Positions 24,816 to 35,050 of a DNA stretch of 64,000 nt are shown here, piece by piece (positions within the stretch are counted from its first letter, which is position 1; each line of letters opens with the position of its first letter). The stretch is from assembly GCF_020829665.1 (NCBI RefSeq), contig NZ_JAIVFT010000020.1, positions 62,001-126,000 of the forward strand, written 5' to 3'. The notes under the pieces were generated by a model. The model was not told the DNA's origin and ran no database searches. It saw nothing but the letters and a program-made list of their open reading frames with translations. Made by a program: the position numbers and the translations under genes. The stretch is from Nostoc sp. CHAB 5824 (GTDB lineage Bacteria; Cyanobacteriota; Cyanobacteriia; Cyanobacteriales; Nostocaceae).

Positions 24816-27800
24816 ATGAATAATAAACCGATGAATCAAGACCAAAAAATCACAGCGGATATAAACTCAAGAGATACCTATCAGGGACAAAAGTGGTTAG
24901 TAGAGGAACGAGATGCCTGTGGGGTCGGTTTTATTGCTCATCGCCAGAATCATACCAGCCACGAAATCGTAGAAAAAGCTTTAGCTGCTTTAACCTGCTT
25001 AGAACACCGGGGAGGTTGTAGCGCTGATCAAGACTCTGGTGATGGTGCTGGAGTATTGACAGCTATCCCTTGGGAGTTATTCCAACAAGACTTTGCCCAA
25101 AGGGGGAAGGAATTTCCATCCATCAATAATATAGCTGTTGGGATGATATTTCTACCACAAAACCAACAAGCAGCACAAAAAGCTAGGACGACAGTTGAGC
25201 AAGTAGCTGCCGAAGAAAAATTGATTGTACTGGGTTGGCGAGTAGTGCCAGTGCAACCTAATTTACTGGGGGTACAAGCAAGAGAAAATCAACCCCAGAT
25301 TGAACAAGTTTTGCTAGCTTCTGTTGACAAAAGTGGCGATGAATTGGAACGACAGTTGTATATTACCCGCCGCCGAATTAGTAAAGTTGCAACCAATATC
25401 TCAGAAGAATTTTATATCTGCTCCCTGTCAAGTCGCACAATTGTCTACAAAGGCATGGTGCGTTCGGCCGTATTGGGCAGCTTTTATCACGATTTAAAAA
25501 ATCCAGCTTACAAAAGTGCTTTTGCTGTCTATCACCGCCGCTTTAGTACCAATACGATGCCCAAGTGGCCCCTAGCGCAACCGATGCGGCTTTTGGGCCA
25601 TAACGGTGAAATCAATACTTTGTTGGGTAACATCAACTGGATGATGGCACGAGAAGCCAGCCTGAATCATCCTGTATGGGGTAATCGCATCCAAGAACTC
25701 AAGCCATTAGTTCATATTGATAACAGCGATTCAGCTACCCTAGACAACGTACTGGAATTGCTGGTATGTTCTGGACGCAGCCCTTTGGAAGCTTTAATGA
25801 TTATGGTTCCAGAGGCTTACAAAAATCAGCCTTCTTTAAGTGATTATCCAGAAATTGTTGATTTCTACGAATATTACAGTGGTCTGCAAGAAGCTTGGGA
25901 CGGACCAGCACTTTTAGTATTCAGCGATGGCAAAAAAGTTGGTGCAACACTAGATCGTAATGGCTTAAGACCAGCTCGCTATGTGATTACTAAAGATGAC
26001 TACATTGTAGTAGCTTCCGAAGCTGGTGTAGTGGACTTCCCAGAAGCCGATATTGTCGAGAAAGGTAGACTCGGCCCAGGGCAAATGATTGCCGTGGATT
26101 TAGTAAACCATGAAGTGCTGAAGAATTGGGAGATTAAGCAGCGCATCGCCAAGCAGCACCCTTATGGTGAATGGCTGCAACAGTACCGTCAAGAACTCAA
26201 ACAAATTGTCAGTAGTCAGTCGTCAGATGTCAATGGAAATGGACATCTTGCTGCTGAAAATGGTAATGGGCATAGTACAACTGACAAAATTGACAAGCAA
26301 ACCTTACTTCAGCGTCAAACTGCCTTTGGTTACACCACAGAAGATGTAGAAATGGTGATTCATCCAATGGCGATCGCAGGTTCGGAGCCGACTTTCTGCA
26401 TGGGTGATGATATTCCTTTAGCGGTGCTGTCACAAAAGCCCCATCTGCTTTATGACTATTTCAAACAACGCTTTGCTCAGGTGACAAACCCAGCGATCGA
26501 TCCCCTACGGGAAAAGCTAGTGATGTCTTTGAAAGTCGAATTGGGTGAGCGAGGTAACTTATTAGAACCCAAACCAGAATATGCTCGGAGATTGAAGCTG
26601 GAATCGCCAGTGTTAACGGATGCTGAATTAGAAGCGATTAAGCTGTCAGGATTTGCTACGGCTGAGTTGTCAACCTTATTTGCGATCGCCAGCGGCCCTG
26701 AAGGATTAAAAGCCGCAGTCCAATCTTTACAAGTACAAGCAGCTGAATCAGTCCGCGCAGGTGCAAAGATTTTAATCTTAAGCGATAAGGTAAATGACGA
26801 TATCAGCCCAGAAGATACCTACATTCCTCCCTTGTTAGCAGTGGGTGCTGTACATCATCACCTGATTCGGGAAGGGTTGCGAATGAAAACATCCCTAATT
26901 GTCAATACTGCTCAATGCTGGAGTACCCATCACTTTGCTTGTCTCATTGGCTATGGTGCTGGTGCAGTTTGCCCATATATGGCTTTGGATACGGTGCGTG
27001 ATTGGTGGTCTGATCCCAAAACTCAAAAGTTAATGGGTGTGCAAAAAATTCCAACCCTCACCTTAGAACAAGCTTTAGGAAACTATCGCAAAGCAGTAGA
27101 GTCAGGTTTGCTAAAAATTCTCTCCAAGATGGGAATTTCTCTGCTCTCCAGCTATCAAGCAGCCCAAATCTTTGAAGCTATTGGCATCGGTGGAGATTTA
27201 ATCGAACTGGGATTCCGTGGTACGACTTCCCGTATCGGTGGTTTGAGTGTTAACGAACTCGCTGATGAAGTGCTTTCCTTCCACAGCAAAGCTTTCCCAG
27301 AACTGACTACCCATAAGTTAGAAAATCTGGGCTTTGTGCAGTACCGTCCTGGCGGCGAGTACCACATGAATAGCCCAGAAATGGTTAAGGCGCTGCATAA
27401 GGCTCTAGATGGCAAAAACTACGACCACTACGAAGTTTACAAAAAGCACCTCCAAAACAGACCAGTAACAGCCTTGCGGGACTTGCTAGACTTTCAAGGC
27501 GATCGCCCTTCGGTTCCCATAGAAGAAGTAGAGTCGGTAGCTGAAATTGTCAAGCGCTTCTGCACCGGTGGCATGTCTTTAGGCGCTTTGTCAAGAGAAG
27601 CCCATGAAACTTTAGCGATCGCCATGAACCGCATTGGCGGTAAATCAAATTCTGGAGAAGGCGGCGAAGACCCAGTGCGCTACACAGTTCTAGACGATGT
27701 GGATGAGTCTGGTCACTCGCCAACCCTACCTCATTTAAAAGGATTGCAAAATGGTGATAAAGCTTTTAGTGCCATTAAGCAAGTTGCATCAGGACGCTTT

Positions 27801-29513
27801 GGTGTCACGCCAGAGTACTTAGTCAACGCCAAACAAATTGAAATCAAAATTGCCCAAGGTGCCAAGCCTGGGGAAGGTGGACAACTGCCAGGGCCCAAGG
27901 TAAGCCAATACATTGCGATGTTAAGACGCTCGAAGCCAGGTGTGACACTGATTTCGCCGCCACCGCACCACGATATTTATTCTATTGAAGATTTAGCGCA
28001 ACTGATTTTTGATCTGCACCAAATTAATCCCAAAGCAAAGGTGTCGGTAAAGCTAGTTGCAGAAGTTGGCATTGGCACGATCGCCGCGGGAGTGGCAAAA
28101 GCAAACGCTGATATTATCCAGATTTCTGGTCATGATGGTGGTACAGGTGCATCACCACTAAGTTCAATTAAACACGCTGGTTCACCGTGGGAACTCGGTT
28201 TAAGTGAAGTGCATCGCGTCTTGATGGAAAATAGCCTGCGCGATCGCGTGATTTTACGCGTAGATGGCGGTCTGAAGAGTGGCTGGGATGTGGTAATAGG
28301 TGCATTGATGGGCGGTGAAGAATTCGGTTTTGGCTCCATCGCCATGATTGCTGAAGGCTGTGTTATGGCGCGAGTTTGCCACATGAATACCTGCCCTGTG
28401 GGTGTTGCTACTCAAAAAGAAGAACTCCGCAAGCGGTTTACGGGAATGCCGGAACAGGTTGTCAACTTCTTCTACTTCATCGCCGAAGAAGTGCGTAGTT
28501 TGTTAGCACGGCTTGGCTACCGTTCTTTGTCAGAAATCATTGGACGTGCAGATTTGTTGAAACTGCGCCAAGAAGCAAAACTCACCAAAACGCAGTCACT
28601 AAACCTGGACTGTTTACTTAAGCTACCAGATACCAGAGACAATCGTAGCTGGTTAGTGCATGAAGAAGTCCACAGCAACGGTGTGGTTTTGGATGACAAA
28701 ATGCTTGCCGATCCCGACATTCAGACTGCCATTAGGGATCAGTCCAGTGTTACCAAGACTTACCCTATTGTCAATACTGACAGAACAGTAAGCACAAGAT
28801 TAGCGGGAGCGATCGCTTCTCAATACGGTGACAGCGGCTTTGAAGGACAAATTAATCTCAACTTCACAGGCAGTGTTGGACAAAGCTTTGGTGCTTTCAA
28901 CCTTCCTGGCATAATTTTGACCCTGGAAGGAGAGGCAAACGACTATGTAGGTAAAGGGATGCATGGTGGTGAAATCATCATTAAACCTCCAACTGATGCT
29001 ACCTATAACCCATCACAAAACGTGATAGTTGGCAATACGTGCCTCTATGGTGCTACTGGTGGCATGTTATTTGCCAACGGCCTAGCGGGAGAGCGCTTTG
29101 CTGTAAGAAACTCCAAAGGCATAGCAGTGATTGAAGGCGCTGGGGATCATTGCTGTGAATACATGACTGGTGGTGTGATTGTCGTCCTCGGCAAAGTAGG
29201 GCGTAACGTAGCTGCTGGAATGACTGGTGGACTGGCATACTTCTTGGATGAAGACGACTCATTTAGTGAGTTAGTCAACCCGGAAATTGTCAAAATCCAG
29301 CGGGTGATTACAGAAGCAGGTGCAAAGCAATTGCAAGAGTTAATCAAAACTCATGCGGAACGAACTGATTCACCAAAGGCGAAGAAGATTCTGCAACACT
29401 GGCAAGAATTTTTGCCGAAATTCTGGCAGTTGGTTCCGCCTTCTGAAGCTGATAGTCCCGAAGCGGATCCGCAAAAAAAAACAACTGAGTTCAGTTTAGT
29501 AACCAGTCATTAG
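24816..29513 (+). CDS. gltS: ferredoxin-dependent glutamate synthase
   Basis: This enzyme converts glutamine and 2-oxoglutarate to two glutamates, finishing the GS-GOGAT route of ammonium assimilation. The 1565 residues begin with a 34-residue propeptide; Cys35 in DACGVGFIAH should become the N-terminal nucleophile of the glutaminase domain. The FMN/synthase domain includes GEGGQLPGPKVS and the 3Fe-4S ligands CVMARVCHMNTC. A C-terminal glxB/FwdC-like beta-helix (about 1270-1520) ends the protein. No small NADPH subunit gene (gltD) is adjacent, which supports the ferredoxin type. An Asn-Gly-rich insertion (NGNGHLAAENGNGH) lies near residues 472-485. Confidence 0.95.
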   Translation: MNNKPMNQDQKITADINSRDTYQGQKWLVEERDACGVGFIAHRQNHTSHEIVEKALAALTCLEHRGGCSADQDSGDGAGVLTAIPWELFQQDFAQRGKEFPSINNIAVGMIFLPQNQQAAQKARTTVEQVAAEEKLIVLGWRVVPVQPNLLGVQARENQPQIEQVLLASVDKSGDELERQLYITRRRISKVATNISEEFYICSLSSRTIVYKGMVRSAVLGSFYHDLKNPAYKSAFAVYHRRFSTNTMPKWPLAQPMRLLGHNGEINTLLGNINWMMAREASLNHPVWGNRIQELKPLVHIDNSDSATLDNVLELLVCSGRSPLEALMIMVPEAYKNQPSLSDYPEIVDFYEYYSGLQEAWDGPALLVFSDGKKVGATLDRNGLRPARYVITKDDYIVVASEAGVVDFPEADIVEKGRLGPGQMIAVDLVNHEVLKNWEIKQRIAKQHPYGEWLQQYRQELKQIVSSQSSDVNGNGHLAAENGNGHSTTDKIDKQTLLQRQTAFGYTTEDVEMVIHPMAIAGSEPTFCMGDDIPLAVLSQKPHLLYDYFKQRFAQVTNPAIDPLREKLVMSLKVELGERGNLLEPKPEYARRLKLESPVLTDAELEAIKLSGFATAELSTLFAIASGPEGLKAAVQSLQVQAAESVRAGAKILILSDKVNDDISPEDTYIPPLLAVGAVHHHLIREGLRMKTSLIVNTAQCWSTHHFACLIGYGAGAVCPYMALDTVRDWWSDPKTQKLMGVQKIPTLTLEQALGNYRKAVESGLLKILSKMGISLLSSYQAAQIFEAIGIGGDLIELGFRGTTSRIGGLSVNELADEVLSFHSKAFPELTTHKLENLGFVQYRPGGEYHMNSPEMVKALHKALDGKNYDHYEVYKKHLQNRPVTALRDLLDFQGDRPSVPIEEVESVAEIVKRFCTGGMSLGALSREAHETLAIAMNRIGGKSNSGEGGEDPVRYTVLDDVDESGHSPTLPHLKGLQNGDKAFSAIKQVASGRFGVTPEYLVNAKQIEIKIAQGAKPGEGGQLPGPKVSQYIAMLRRSKPGVTLISPPPHHDIYSIEDLAQLIFDLHQINPKAKVSVKLVAEVGIGTIAAGVAKANADIIQISGHDGGTGASPLSSIKHAGSPWELGLSEVHRVLMENSLRDRVILRVDGGLKSGWDVVIGALMGGEEFGFGSIAMIAEGCVMARVCHMNTCPVGVATQKEELRKRFTGMPEQVVNFFYFIAEEVRSLLARLGYRSLSEIIGRADLLKLRQEAKLTKTQSLNLDCLLKLPDTRDNRSWLVHEEVHSNGVVLDDKMLADPDIQTAIRDQSSVTKTYPIVNTDRTVSTRLAGAIASQYGDSGFEGQINLNFTGSVGQSFGAFNLPGIILTLEGEANDYVGKGMHGGEIIIKPPTDATYNPSQNVIVGNTCLYGATGGMLFANGLAGERFAVRNSKGIAVIEGAGDHCCEYMTGGVIVVLGKVGRNVAAGMTGGLAYFLDEDDSFSELVNPEIVKIQRVITEAGAKQLQELIKTHAERTDSPKAKKILQHWQEFLPKFWQLVPPSEADSPEADPQKKTTEFSLVTSH

Positions 29514-29878
29514 TAACTGTAACCGTTCTCATACCTTCTGCGTTAACCCTTTCTGTCATTGGAGACGCTGCACAAACCGCTACTATGTGAAAACCCATTT
29601 GGATGCCCAACGCAGTCGTCTGAATTTATCCATTGAAAAGAACGTAGAGAGAATAAATATATTCCCCCTTTTTTAGGGGGAATATTCACTAACTGATTCA
29701 CAATTGAATTTTAGACTAAGGCAACAAAAATGACTGAGCTATCAAATCCTGTGAAAGTCTAAATAATAAAGTCGATATCAGCACTGTCCTAAAATCTACC
29801 TAATTGAGTATAGAAGGCATTACCTAAAAGCTGGTAAACTGCCAAATGTTTAACAACAAGTAGGATTTGTCTATAAAA
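29514..29878 (+). other. intergenic with hairpin after gltS
   Basis: ATATTCCCCC (29659-29668) and GGGGGAATAT (29676-29685) form a perfect 10-base stem around a T-rich loop and are a likely 3' end for the gltS transcript. The remainder is AT-rich without a visible gene. Confidence 0.5.
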
Positions 29879-30622
29879 ATGCTTATAGAAGAACAAGCTC
29901 CCGATCGCAAAACTTCTGAAGAAGAACGTTTCCAAGATGATTATTATTCATACTTTGAATCTCCTGAAAATGCTACCCGATACACACCATCAGTTTGGTA
30001 TCTCGATCAGGCTTTTAAGGAACGTTCATTCTCTTTGTTAGATTTAGGATGTGGGAATGCGGCTTTGAACAAATATCTACCTGAACGATGTGACTACCTT
30101 GGGATAGATCATAGTGAAGGTGCGATTCAATACTGTTCAAAACTATACCCTAACAAGAAGTTTATTGCTAAAGATTTATCGGTAGTATTGCCAGAATTAG
30201 CTTCACAGAATCAAAAATTTGATGCCGTCGTCCTGGCCGGCTTGCTATTTCATAATGTTGATAAGGAAACACTAGAACAAAAGGACGATCAAGAACTCGT
30301 TCAATTCTGTTTGGATAAACTAATAAGTGACAAAGGATATTTGGTGCTTATTGTACCTTTTGCTTATGGTGACCATCCATCTCATAATTTGTATGTTCGG
30401 GCAAAATGGCTACAAAATTTGGTAGAAAAATTGCTGAAAGCTGTAGAGGCAAAAATTGTTTGCGAGAATATTTCTCTACAAATTGGCTTGGACAAAAAGG
30501 TTCGACAGCAGAAGACGACTCCTGACTGGTTTGTTCCTGATAGTACTACTGACTATTCCAATAAATACGCTGGAACATATATGGCAACTTGGACAGTTAT
30601 TGCCTCTCCATCGCTGGCTTAA
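29879..30622 (+). CDS. class I SAM-dependent methyltransferase
   Basis: The protein has a Rossmann methyltransferase core: motif I LLDLGCGNAALNKYLP near residues 52-67, GIDHSEGAIQYC as the acidic loop binding the ribose of SAM, and FDAVVLAGLLFHNVD as motif IV. Two starts are possible. The TTG at 29867 lies too close to TAGGA; the ATG at 29879 (247 residues, MLIEEQAPDRKT) has that sequence 13 bases upstream and is preferred. The C-terminal part, with VPFAYGDHPSHNLYVRAKWL and GLDKKVRQQKTTPDWFVPDS, is not family-diagnostic. The substrate is unknown. It stands alone between gltS and a convergent deacetylase. Confidence 0.8.
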   Translation: MLIEEQAPDRKTSEEERFQDDYYSYFESPENATRYTPSVWYLDQAFKERSFSLLDLGCGNAALNKYLPERCDYLGIDHSEGAIQYCSKLYPNKKFIAKDLSVVLPELASQNQKFDAVVLAGLLFHNVDKETLEQKDDQELVQFCLDKLISDKGYLVLIVPFAYGDHPSHNLYVRAKWLQNLVEKLLKAVEAKIVCENISLQIGLDKKVRQQKTTPDWFVPDSTTDYSNKYAGTYMATWTVIASPSLA

Positions 30623-30748
30623 ACCGTCATCTGAACAACTAAGATATTCATCAGCTTTTAAGTTGATTTGTTCTTTAGTTTTGCACTAGTAACTAGTCTA
30701 AACTTAAGTTACAAATGTATTTTAACCACAAAATATAATTTTAATTGT

Positions 30749-30770
30749 TAGCCAATTACTATTGGCTAAT
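30749..30770. terminator. bidirectional hairpin between convergent genes
   Basis: TTAGCCAAT (30749-30757) and ATTGGCTAA (30762-30770) form a perfect 9-base stem with a 4-base loop between the methyltransferase and deacetylase genes. Flanking DNA is T-rich before it and A-rich after it, so it could end transcripts from both sides. Confidence 0.6.
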
Positions 30771-30789
30771 TACTTATAATTAATAATTA

Positions 30790-31698
30790 CTACTTTTTGT
30801 TAGCTACCAACTTTTGGTCTGTATCTTCCATTTCTAAAAGTTCTGGAATAGTCACAAAGCGATAGCCTTGCTTCTTAAAGTTGCTAATAATTTCTGGCAA
30901 AGCTTGCACAGTTCTGGAACGGTTGCCACCGCCATCATGCATTAGTACAATGCCACCAGGTTTTGAATCTTTAATTACGTTATTGATCAACTTTGGTACA
31001 GTTGGTAACTTGTAGTCTGTGGAGTCAGCTGACCACATTACTACAGTATATTTTTGGCCTTTAGCATAAGCAGCTAATCCATTGTGTAGATTGCCACCAG
31101 GCGGTCGAAATAGATTTGTTTTAGCACCTGTAACTTGATAAATTAGGTCTGTTGTGCGATCAATTTCAAAAGCAGCAGCTTGTTGATTAAAGAAGTGGTA
31201 CCAGTGATGCCAAGTATGGTTGGCAATGACGTGACCTTGAGAGACAATCTGCTTTCCTAATTCTGGATAATTTTTTAGGTTCTGCCCGACGACAAAAAAC
31301 GTCCCTTTGATATTATTTGATTTCAGAATATTTAGTACTTCTCCTGTGGTCTGGGGCCAAGGGCCATCATCAAAGGTGAGAGCGATTACTTTCTCCTCCT
31401 TAGTGAGTTTTGCCGCTTTAACTATTGTCCCTTGAAAACGTGATGGTATAGCGTAGGATAACCCTTTTGTTTGTGCTTCTTGCTGCCAACTTGTAAGCAT
31501 CGCCGCTTTTAATTTCTCAATGCGCTGCTGAGTTCCTACGTTTGCTGCTACATCCTTGATATTTATACTTTGTCTACTCTGAGCCTCCGAAGCATTTGGC
31601 CTTAAAAGCATCATGAAAGCAAGGCTAAAAACACCTCCTAAGGCAAGCAGCGCAATTAATATTCCTTCTGGCCACAGAAATGACTTATTGTTTTCCAC
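30790..31698 (-). CDS. polysaccharide deacetylase (NodB homology) family protein
   Basis: This 302-residue protein is membrane-anchored or exported, with a hydrophobic segment at about 10-33 after a short N-terminus. The NodB domain begins with VIALTFDDGPWP (catalytic and metal-binding aspartates 110-111) and continues with GTFFVVGQN, the zinc histidines HTWHH (161 and 165) and FRPPGGN. The family removes N- or O-acetyl groups from polysaccharides such as peptidoglycan or chitin-like polymers. A role in cell-wall or envelope glycan modification is inferred. It stands alone, with a very long non-coding region upstream. Confidence 0.9.
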   Translation of the reverse strand: MENNKSFLWPEGILIALLALGGVFSLAFMMLLRPNASEAQSRQSINIKDVAANVGTQQRIEKLKAAMLTSWQQEAQTKGLSYAIPSRFQGTIVKAAKLTKEEKVIALTFDDGPWPQTTGEVLNILKSNNIKGTFFVVGQNLKNYPELGKQIVSQGHVIANHTWHHWYHFFNQQAAAFEIDRTTDLIYQVTGAKTNLFRPPGGNLHNGLAAYAKGQKYTVVMWSADSTDYKLPTVPKLINNVIKDSKPGGIVLMHDGGGNRSRTVQALPEIISNFKKQGYRFVTIPELLEMEDTDQKLVANKK

Positions 31699-33287
31699 CT
31701 CATAGCTCCTTCAAAGATCGAACCATCAACCACATAATGACGGTACGTTATAGCACATTTGTTTAGATATTTTAGATACCAGCTGCTTTCTGGTAATCTT
31801 GAAAATTGGAATTGAGACTAACAGAAATTCACAATCGAGAAGACAGACTATATAGATTTAACTAAAATCTAGATGCTCTAGATTTGGACGAACGTTTATA
31901 CAATAGTTGGTACTCTTTAATGTCAACTCATTCATCAAACCCAAGGTCTAAACTTCTACATTCTTAGCGCTAGCTCTAAGAAGGAGCATAATCAGATAAT
32001 TAACTACACCCCAAAATACTCCTAATCGGAGTTCTGAATTAGTTACTCTTTTTCACATCACCGCTAAGGCAGCATTACCCTTTCAAGTTTTATAGTTTTG
32101 CAAATAAGATTAGCTAAACTGTCGCGCTTACAATTTGCGCTTTTGGCAAGTTGAAGTTTTTATAGCAAAACTTCTTAACAGTAAAGTTATATAATTTACA
32201 GTTTAGTAAATTATTTTATGAACATACAAAACCACTTACAAGGGGCGAGTTATCTTTCAAAAAAGAGTTTAATAAACCATGAGTTCTATTCTTGATAAGA
32301 TATATTCTACTGCCTGATGCAATTGCTTCCTTTTTAAGAAAAAGTTAAATTTTCAACTGACAGAATGTTGCCTTGTACTTTCTATGAAATACATAAGACG
32401 AAAATTGATTCAATATAGTTTCTCATTGCCAGGGGGCACTTAGCCGTTAATATAGATACTTTTGAACCATTCAGCAAAAATAATTTTATCGGCAGTTTAG
32501 TTCTATCTTTAATGCTGATACTTTAGCCTAAATTGCTAGTAGCTTTTTATTTGTTAATGTTTTTCTCGATAATTAAGGAACTTGATATATTATTAATAGT
32601 ACAATTTAATATGTACTGTCACCGTATAATTACGGAATTTAATAGCATTTATATAGGCAAGTTTTAAAATTGTAATAATATGGTGTATATATTTATTGAA
32701 GCATTAAATTATACACTTAAATGTATTTTTTCAGAATCACACTTAATTCATTTAAATTAATGTATTTAAAAATACCTTTTAATCAAAATTAAATCCTGTG
32801 ATATCACTTAATAATATATACCAAAATATATTTTCTTCCAACTGAGCCTCTACTAAAACTGCCCTGTGCCTTTTTGTGTAAAGTGAAGCAGATATTGTCA
32901 GACGTTAGGTAAATGATTTTGCCACTCAATGACCAATTTTCTGCTTAAATAAAAAGCCAGCTGGCTGTATCACTCTACCAGTCGGTAACTAGCTCTTTTA
33001 GCAGAAAGAAGCAAAAGTGAAAATCATCTTATAACTTGTCTTATAATTGCAGCAATTAGAATTAAGATTTTTAATTATCTATCTAAAAATCCTAATCATC
33101 AGCTTATATTCCCTTAGACAGGTCACAGTTTATTTGCAATACTTTTGCTTATCTTTGGTAGATGCAATATTTGTATTATTTAATATCTGTATGGGTTGAT
33201 GCAGAACCCAGCTTGTTTATCAGTATACCTTTTGAGTCAAAATAATCAAGGTATTTGTCCCACTTCTAAAACTGGCTAGAAACTTTT
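31699..33287. other. 1.59-kb AT-rich region without recognised genes
   Basis: No open frame of protein-like composition is seen on either strand. Visible structure is limited to a hairpin TTCTTAG/CTAAGAA at 31961-31982 and the palindrome AGCCAGCTGGCT near 32955-32966, which on the minus strand is followed by TTTTTATTT. The rest is AT-rich. It separates divergent genes (deacetylase and lepB). Confidence 0.5.
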
Positions 33288-33860
33288 ATGGTTCCTCACG
33301 AAAGTGATGCAAAAAAAGAGCATACGTCGTTAAAAGTATGGCGTAGTTGGCAAGAAAATCTGATTTTAATTGCGATCGCATTGTGTTTGGCATTCCTGAT
33401 CCGGACTTTTATCGCCGAACCCCGCTATATACCTTCTGATTCGATGCTGCCTACGTTACATACAGGCGATCGCTTGGTAGTTGAAAAAATATCCTACCAT
33501 CTACACCCTCCCATAACTGGGGATATTATTGTTTTTCAGCCACCTACAGAACTACAACGTCGGGGATATCCTAAAGACCAAGCCTTCATCAAGCGGGTTA
33601 TTGGTCAGCCTGGTGAGGTAATTAGTGTTGCTTTTGGCAAAGTCTACCTCAACGGTCAACCCTTGGCAGAAGACTACATCGCTGAACCACCAAATCAGCC
33701 ATATCAACCAGTGAAAGTCCCAGAAGACGAATTTTTTGTTATGGGAGATAACCGCAACGATAGCAATGACTCTCGTTATTGGGGCTTTTTACCCAGAAAA
33801 AATGTCATCGGTCGGGCAACGTTTCGCTTTTGGCCTCTCGATCGCATTGGATTCATTTAA
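33288..33860 (+). CDS. lepB: signal peptidase I
   Basis: Signal peptidase I removes signal peptides from exported and thylakoid-lumen proteins. The 190-residue protein has one N-terminal membrane segment (ENLILIAIALCLAFLIRTFI, 23-42), then the catalytic serine in YIPSDSMLPTL (Ser52), the general-base lysine in FIKRVIGQPGE (Lys102), and FVMGDNRNDSNDSRYWG. The length is typical of the cyanobacterial short type. Its promoter must lie in the long AT-rich region upstream. Confidence 0.96.
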   Translation: MVPHESDAKKEHTSLKVWRSWQENLILIAIALCLAFLIRTFIAEPRYIPSDSMLPTLHTGDRLVVEKISYHLHPPITGDIIVFQPPTELQRRGYPKDQAFIKRVIGQPGEVISVAFGKVYLNGQPLAEDYIAEPPNQPYQPVKVPEDEFFVMGDNRNDSNDSRYWGFLPRKNVIGRATFRFWPLDRIGFI

Positions 33861-33877
33861 AGAGTTAGGAATTATTT

Positions 33878-33906
33878 AATTTTAGATTTTGGATAAATCT
33901 AAAATT
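33878..33906. terminator. 12-base-stem hairpin between lepB and the ComEA-like gene
   Basis: AATTTTAGATTT (33878-33889) and AAATCTAAAATT (33895-33906) form a perfect stem with a TGGAT loop between two convergent genes. The word GATTTTGGAT recurs in the hairpin at 36441-36469. Confidence 0.6.
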
Positions 33907-33939
33907 TGCAGAGTTAAGAGTTATTTTAAAACTTCTAAC

Positions 33940-34473
33940 TTAAAACCTCAAATAATACATCAGTTGGGCGATCGCATCACCAGTTAACTCCAACCGCCGT
34001 TGGAAATCAACTAGGTTACGATAAGGCCCAGCTGATTGCCGATTTTGTACAACTGCTTGCGCTAAAGACAAATTTATAAATGGAATTTGTGCTAATTTTT
34101 CAACTGTTGCTGTATTCGGGTTGATTATATGCGTAGGATTTTCTAGAGATTCGTGGTCATAATAAATAAAATTCAGTAAAGGCTTTAATGGCTCCAGGCG
34201 CGGCACTGGTATAGCCAAAGCCGCAGCGATATCTTCAATACAGTAAAATTTAACACCAGAACGCGAAAGTTCCACCAGCGATCGCGCTTGGTGAATTGAC
34301 AAACCTGGTAGGCGTAACCAATCATCTACAGTGGCTTGATTAGCATCAATGCGAATACCTAATTTTGCTGCTATCTGAATTTCCTCTCCAGATTGTAGGC
34401 GATAGTAAGGATCGTTAAGGAGCTTGGCACGGAGTTTTTGCAGCCTGGGGTTCAAAGGTAGCCAGTTATTCAT
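33940..34473 (-). CDS. helix-hairpin-helix protein, ComEA-like
   Basis: The 177-residue soluble protein contains two helix-hairpin-helix units. The first is NQATVDDWLRLPGLSIHQAR near 59-78. The second starts at INPNTATVEKLAQIPFINLS near 116-136 and continues AQAVVQNRQSAGPYRNLVDF, matching the ComEA pattern. ComEA proteins bind DNA during natural transformation, but this one has no signal peptide or membrane anchor, so a role in uptake is uncertain. It lies 13 bases downstream of the TM2-domain gene on the same strand and is probably cotranscribed with it. Confidence 0.8.
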   Translation of the reverse strand: MNNWLPLNPRLQKLRAKLLNDPYYRLQSGEEIQIAAKLGIRIDANQATVDDWLRLPGLSIHQARSLVELSRSGVKFYCIEDIAAALAIPVPRLEPLKPLLNFIYYDHESLENPTHIINPNTATVEKLAQIPFINLSLAQAVVQNRQSAGPYRNLVDFQRRLELTGDAIAQLMYYLRF

Positions 34474-34486
34474 GTTGTCGCTTACC

Positions 34487-34861
34487 TCAAGAAATCTGGT
34501 CTAGCAATTGGCGGCGCTTTTGCTCAAATTCATATTCTGAAATCAGTCCATCTTGGCGTAGAGCATCTAATTCACGCAAAGCCTCAGCGATCGCTCCTAC
34601 CTGATTACTCATCCTTTGTGAGTTCCTTGCCGCTGACTTACCTAGATTAAAATTACGATCAAAAGCTTCTTCATCTTGGGCTAAATACCAAACTCCCTCA
34701 ATGGCACTAGCTACCTTGGGGATCGGTGTCCAGGAAAGCAACACATACAAAACACCCCACAACGGCTGTCCCAGATAGAATTTGTGTAATCCTGAGATTG
34801 TCAGCGTGCCAGAAAAAGCTAAAACAGCGGCAACACTTCGACTTTTGCGCTTAGTTAACAT
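34487..34861 (-). CDS. TM2 (NINE) domain protein with C-terminal SHOCT-like helix
   Basis: The 124-residue protein has a TM2 domain: AAVLAFSGTLTISGLHKFYL and GQPLWGVLYVLLSWTPIPKV, two membrane segments joined by the GxHxFYLG motif (about 11-55). The C-terminus ALRELDALRQDGLISEYEFE followed by QKRRQLL is a SHOCT-like short helical hairpin. The function of such proteins is unknown; SHOCT segments are often oligomerisation modules. It is the first gene of a two-gene operon with the ComEA-like gene. Confidence 0.82.
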   Translation of the reverse strand: MLTKRKSRSVAAVLAFSGTLTISGLHKFYLGQPLWGVLYVLLSWTPIPKVASAIEGVWYLAQDEEAFDRNFNLGKSAARNSQRMSNQVGAIAEALRELDALRQDGLISEYEFEQKRRQLLDQIS

Positions 34862-35050
34862 ATTTCTAATAAATATACCAATACCACAGTTCCTACAATA
34901 AGACAGTCAACTACCTTGCCTTGCCCTTCAGACTTTTGGATGGGAAGTCCCATGCACAATTTAGTATTTGAAGAAATTTGAGTAAGTTTCACATGACTGT
35001 GCATTGAGCTTTGATGCTAATTTTAAGTTTTTAACAGCTTTATTACTACT

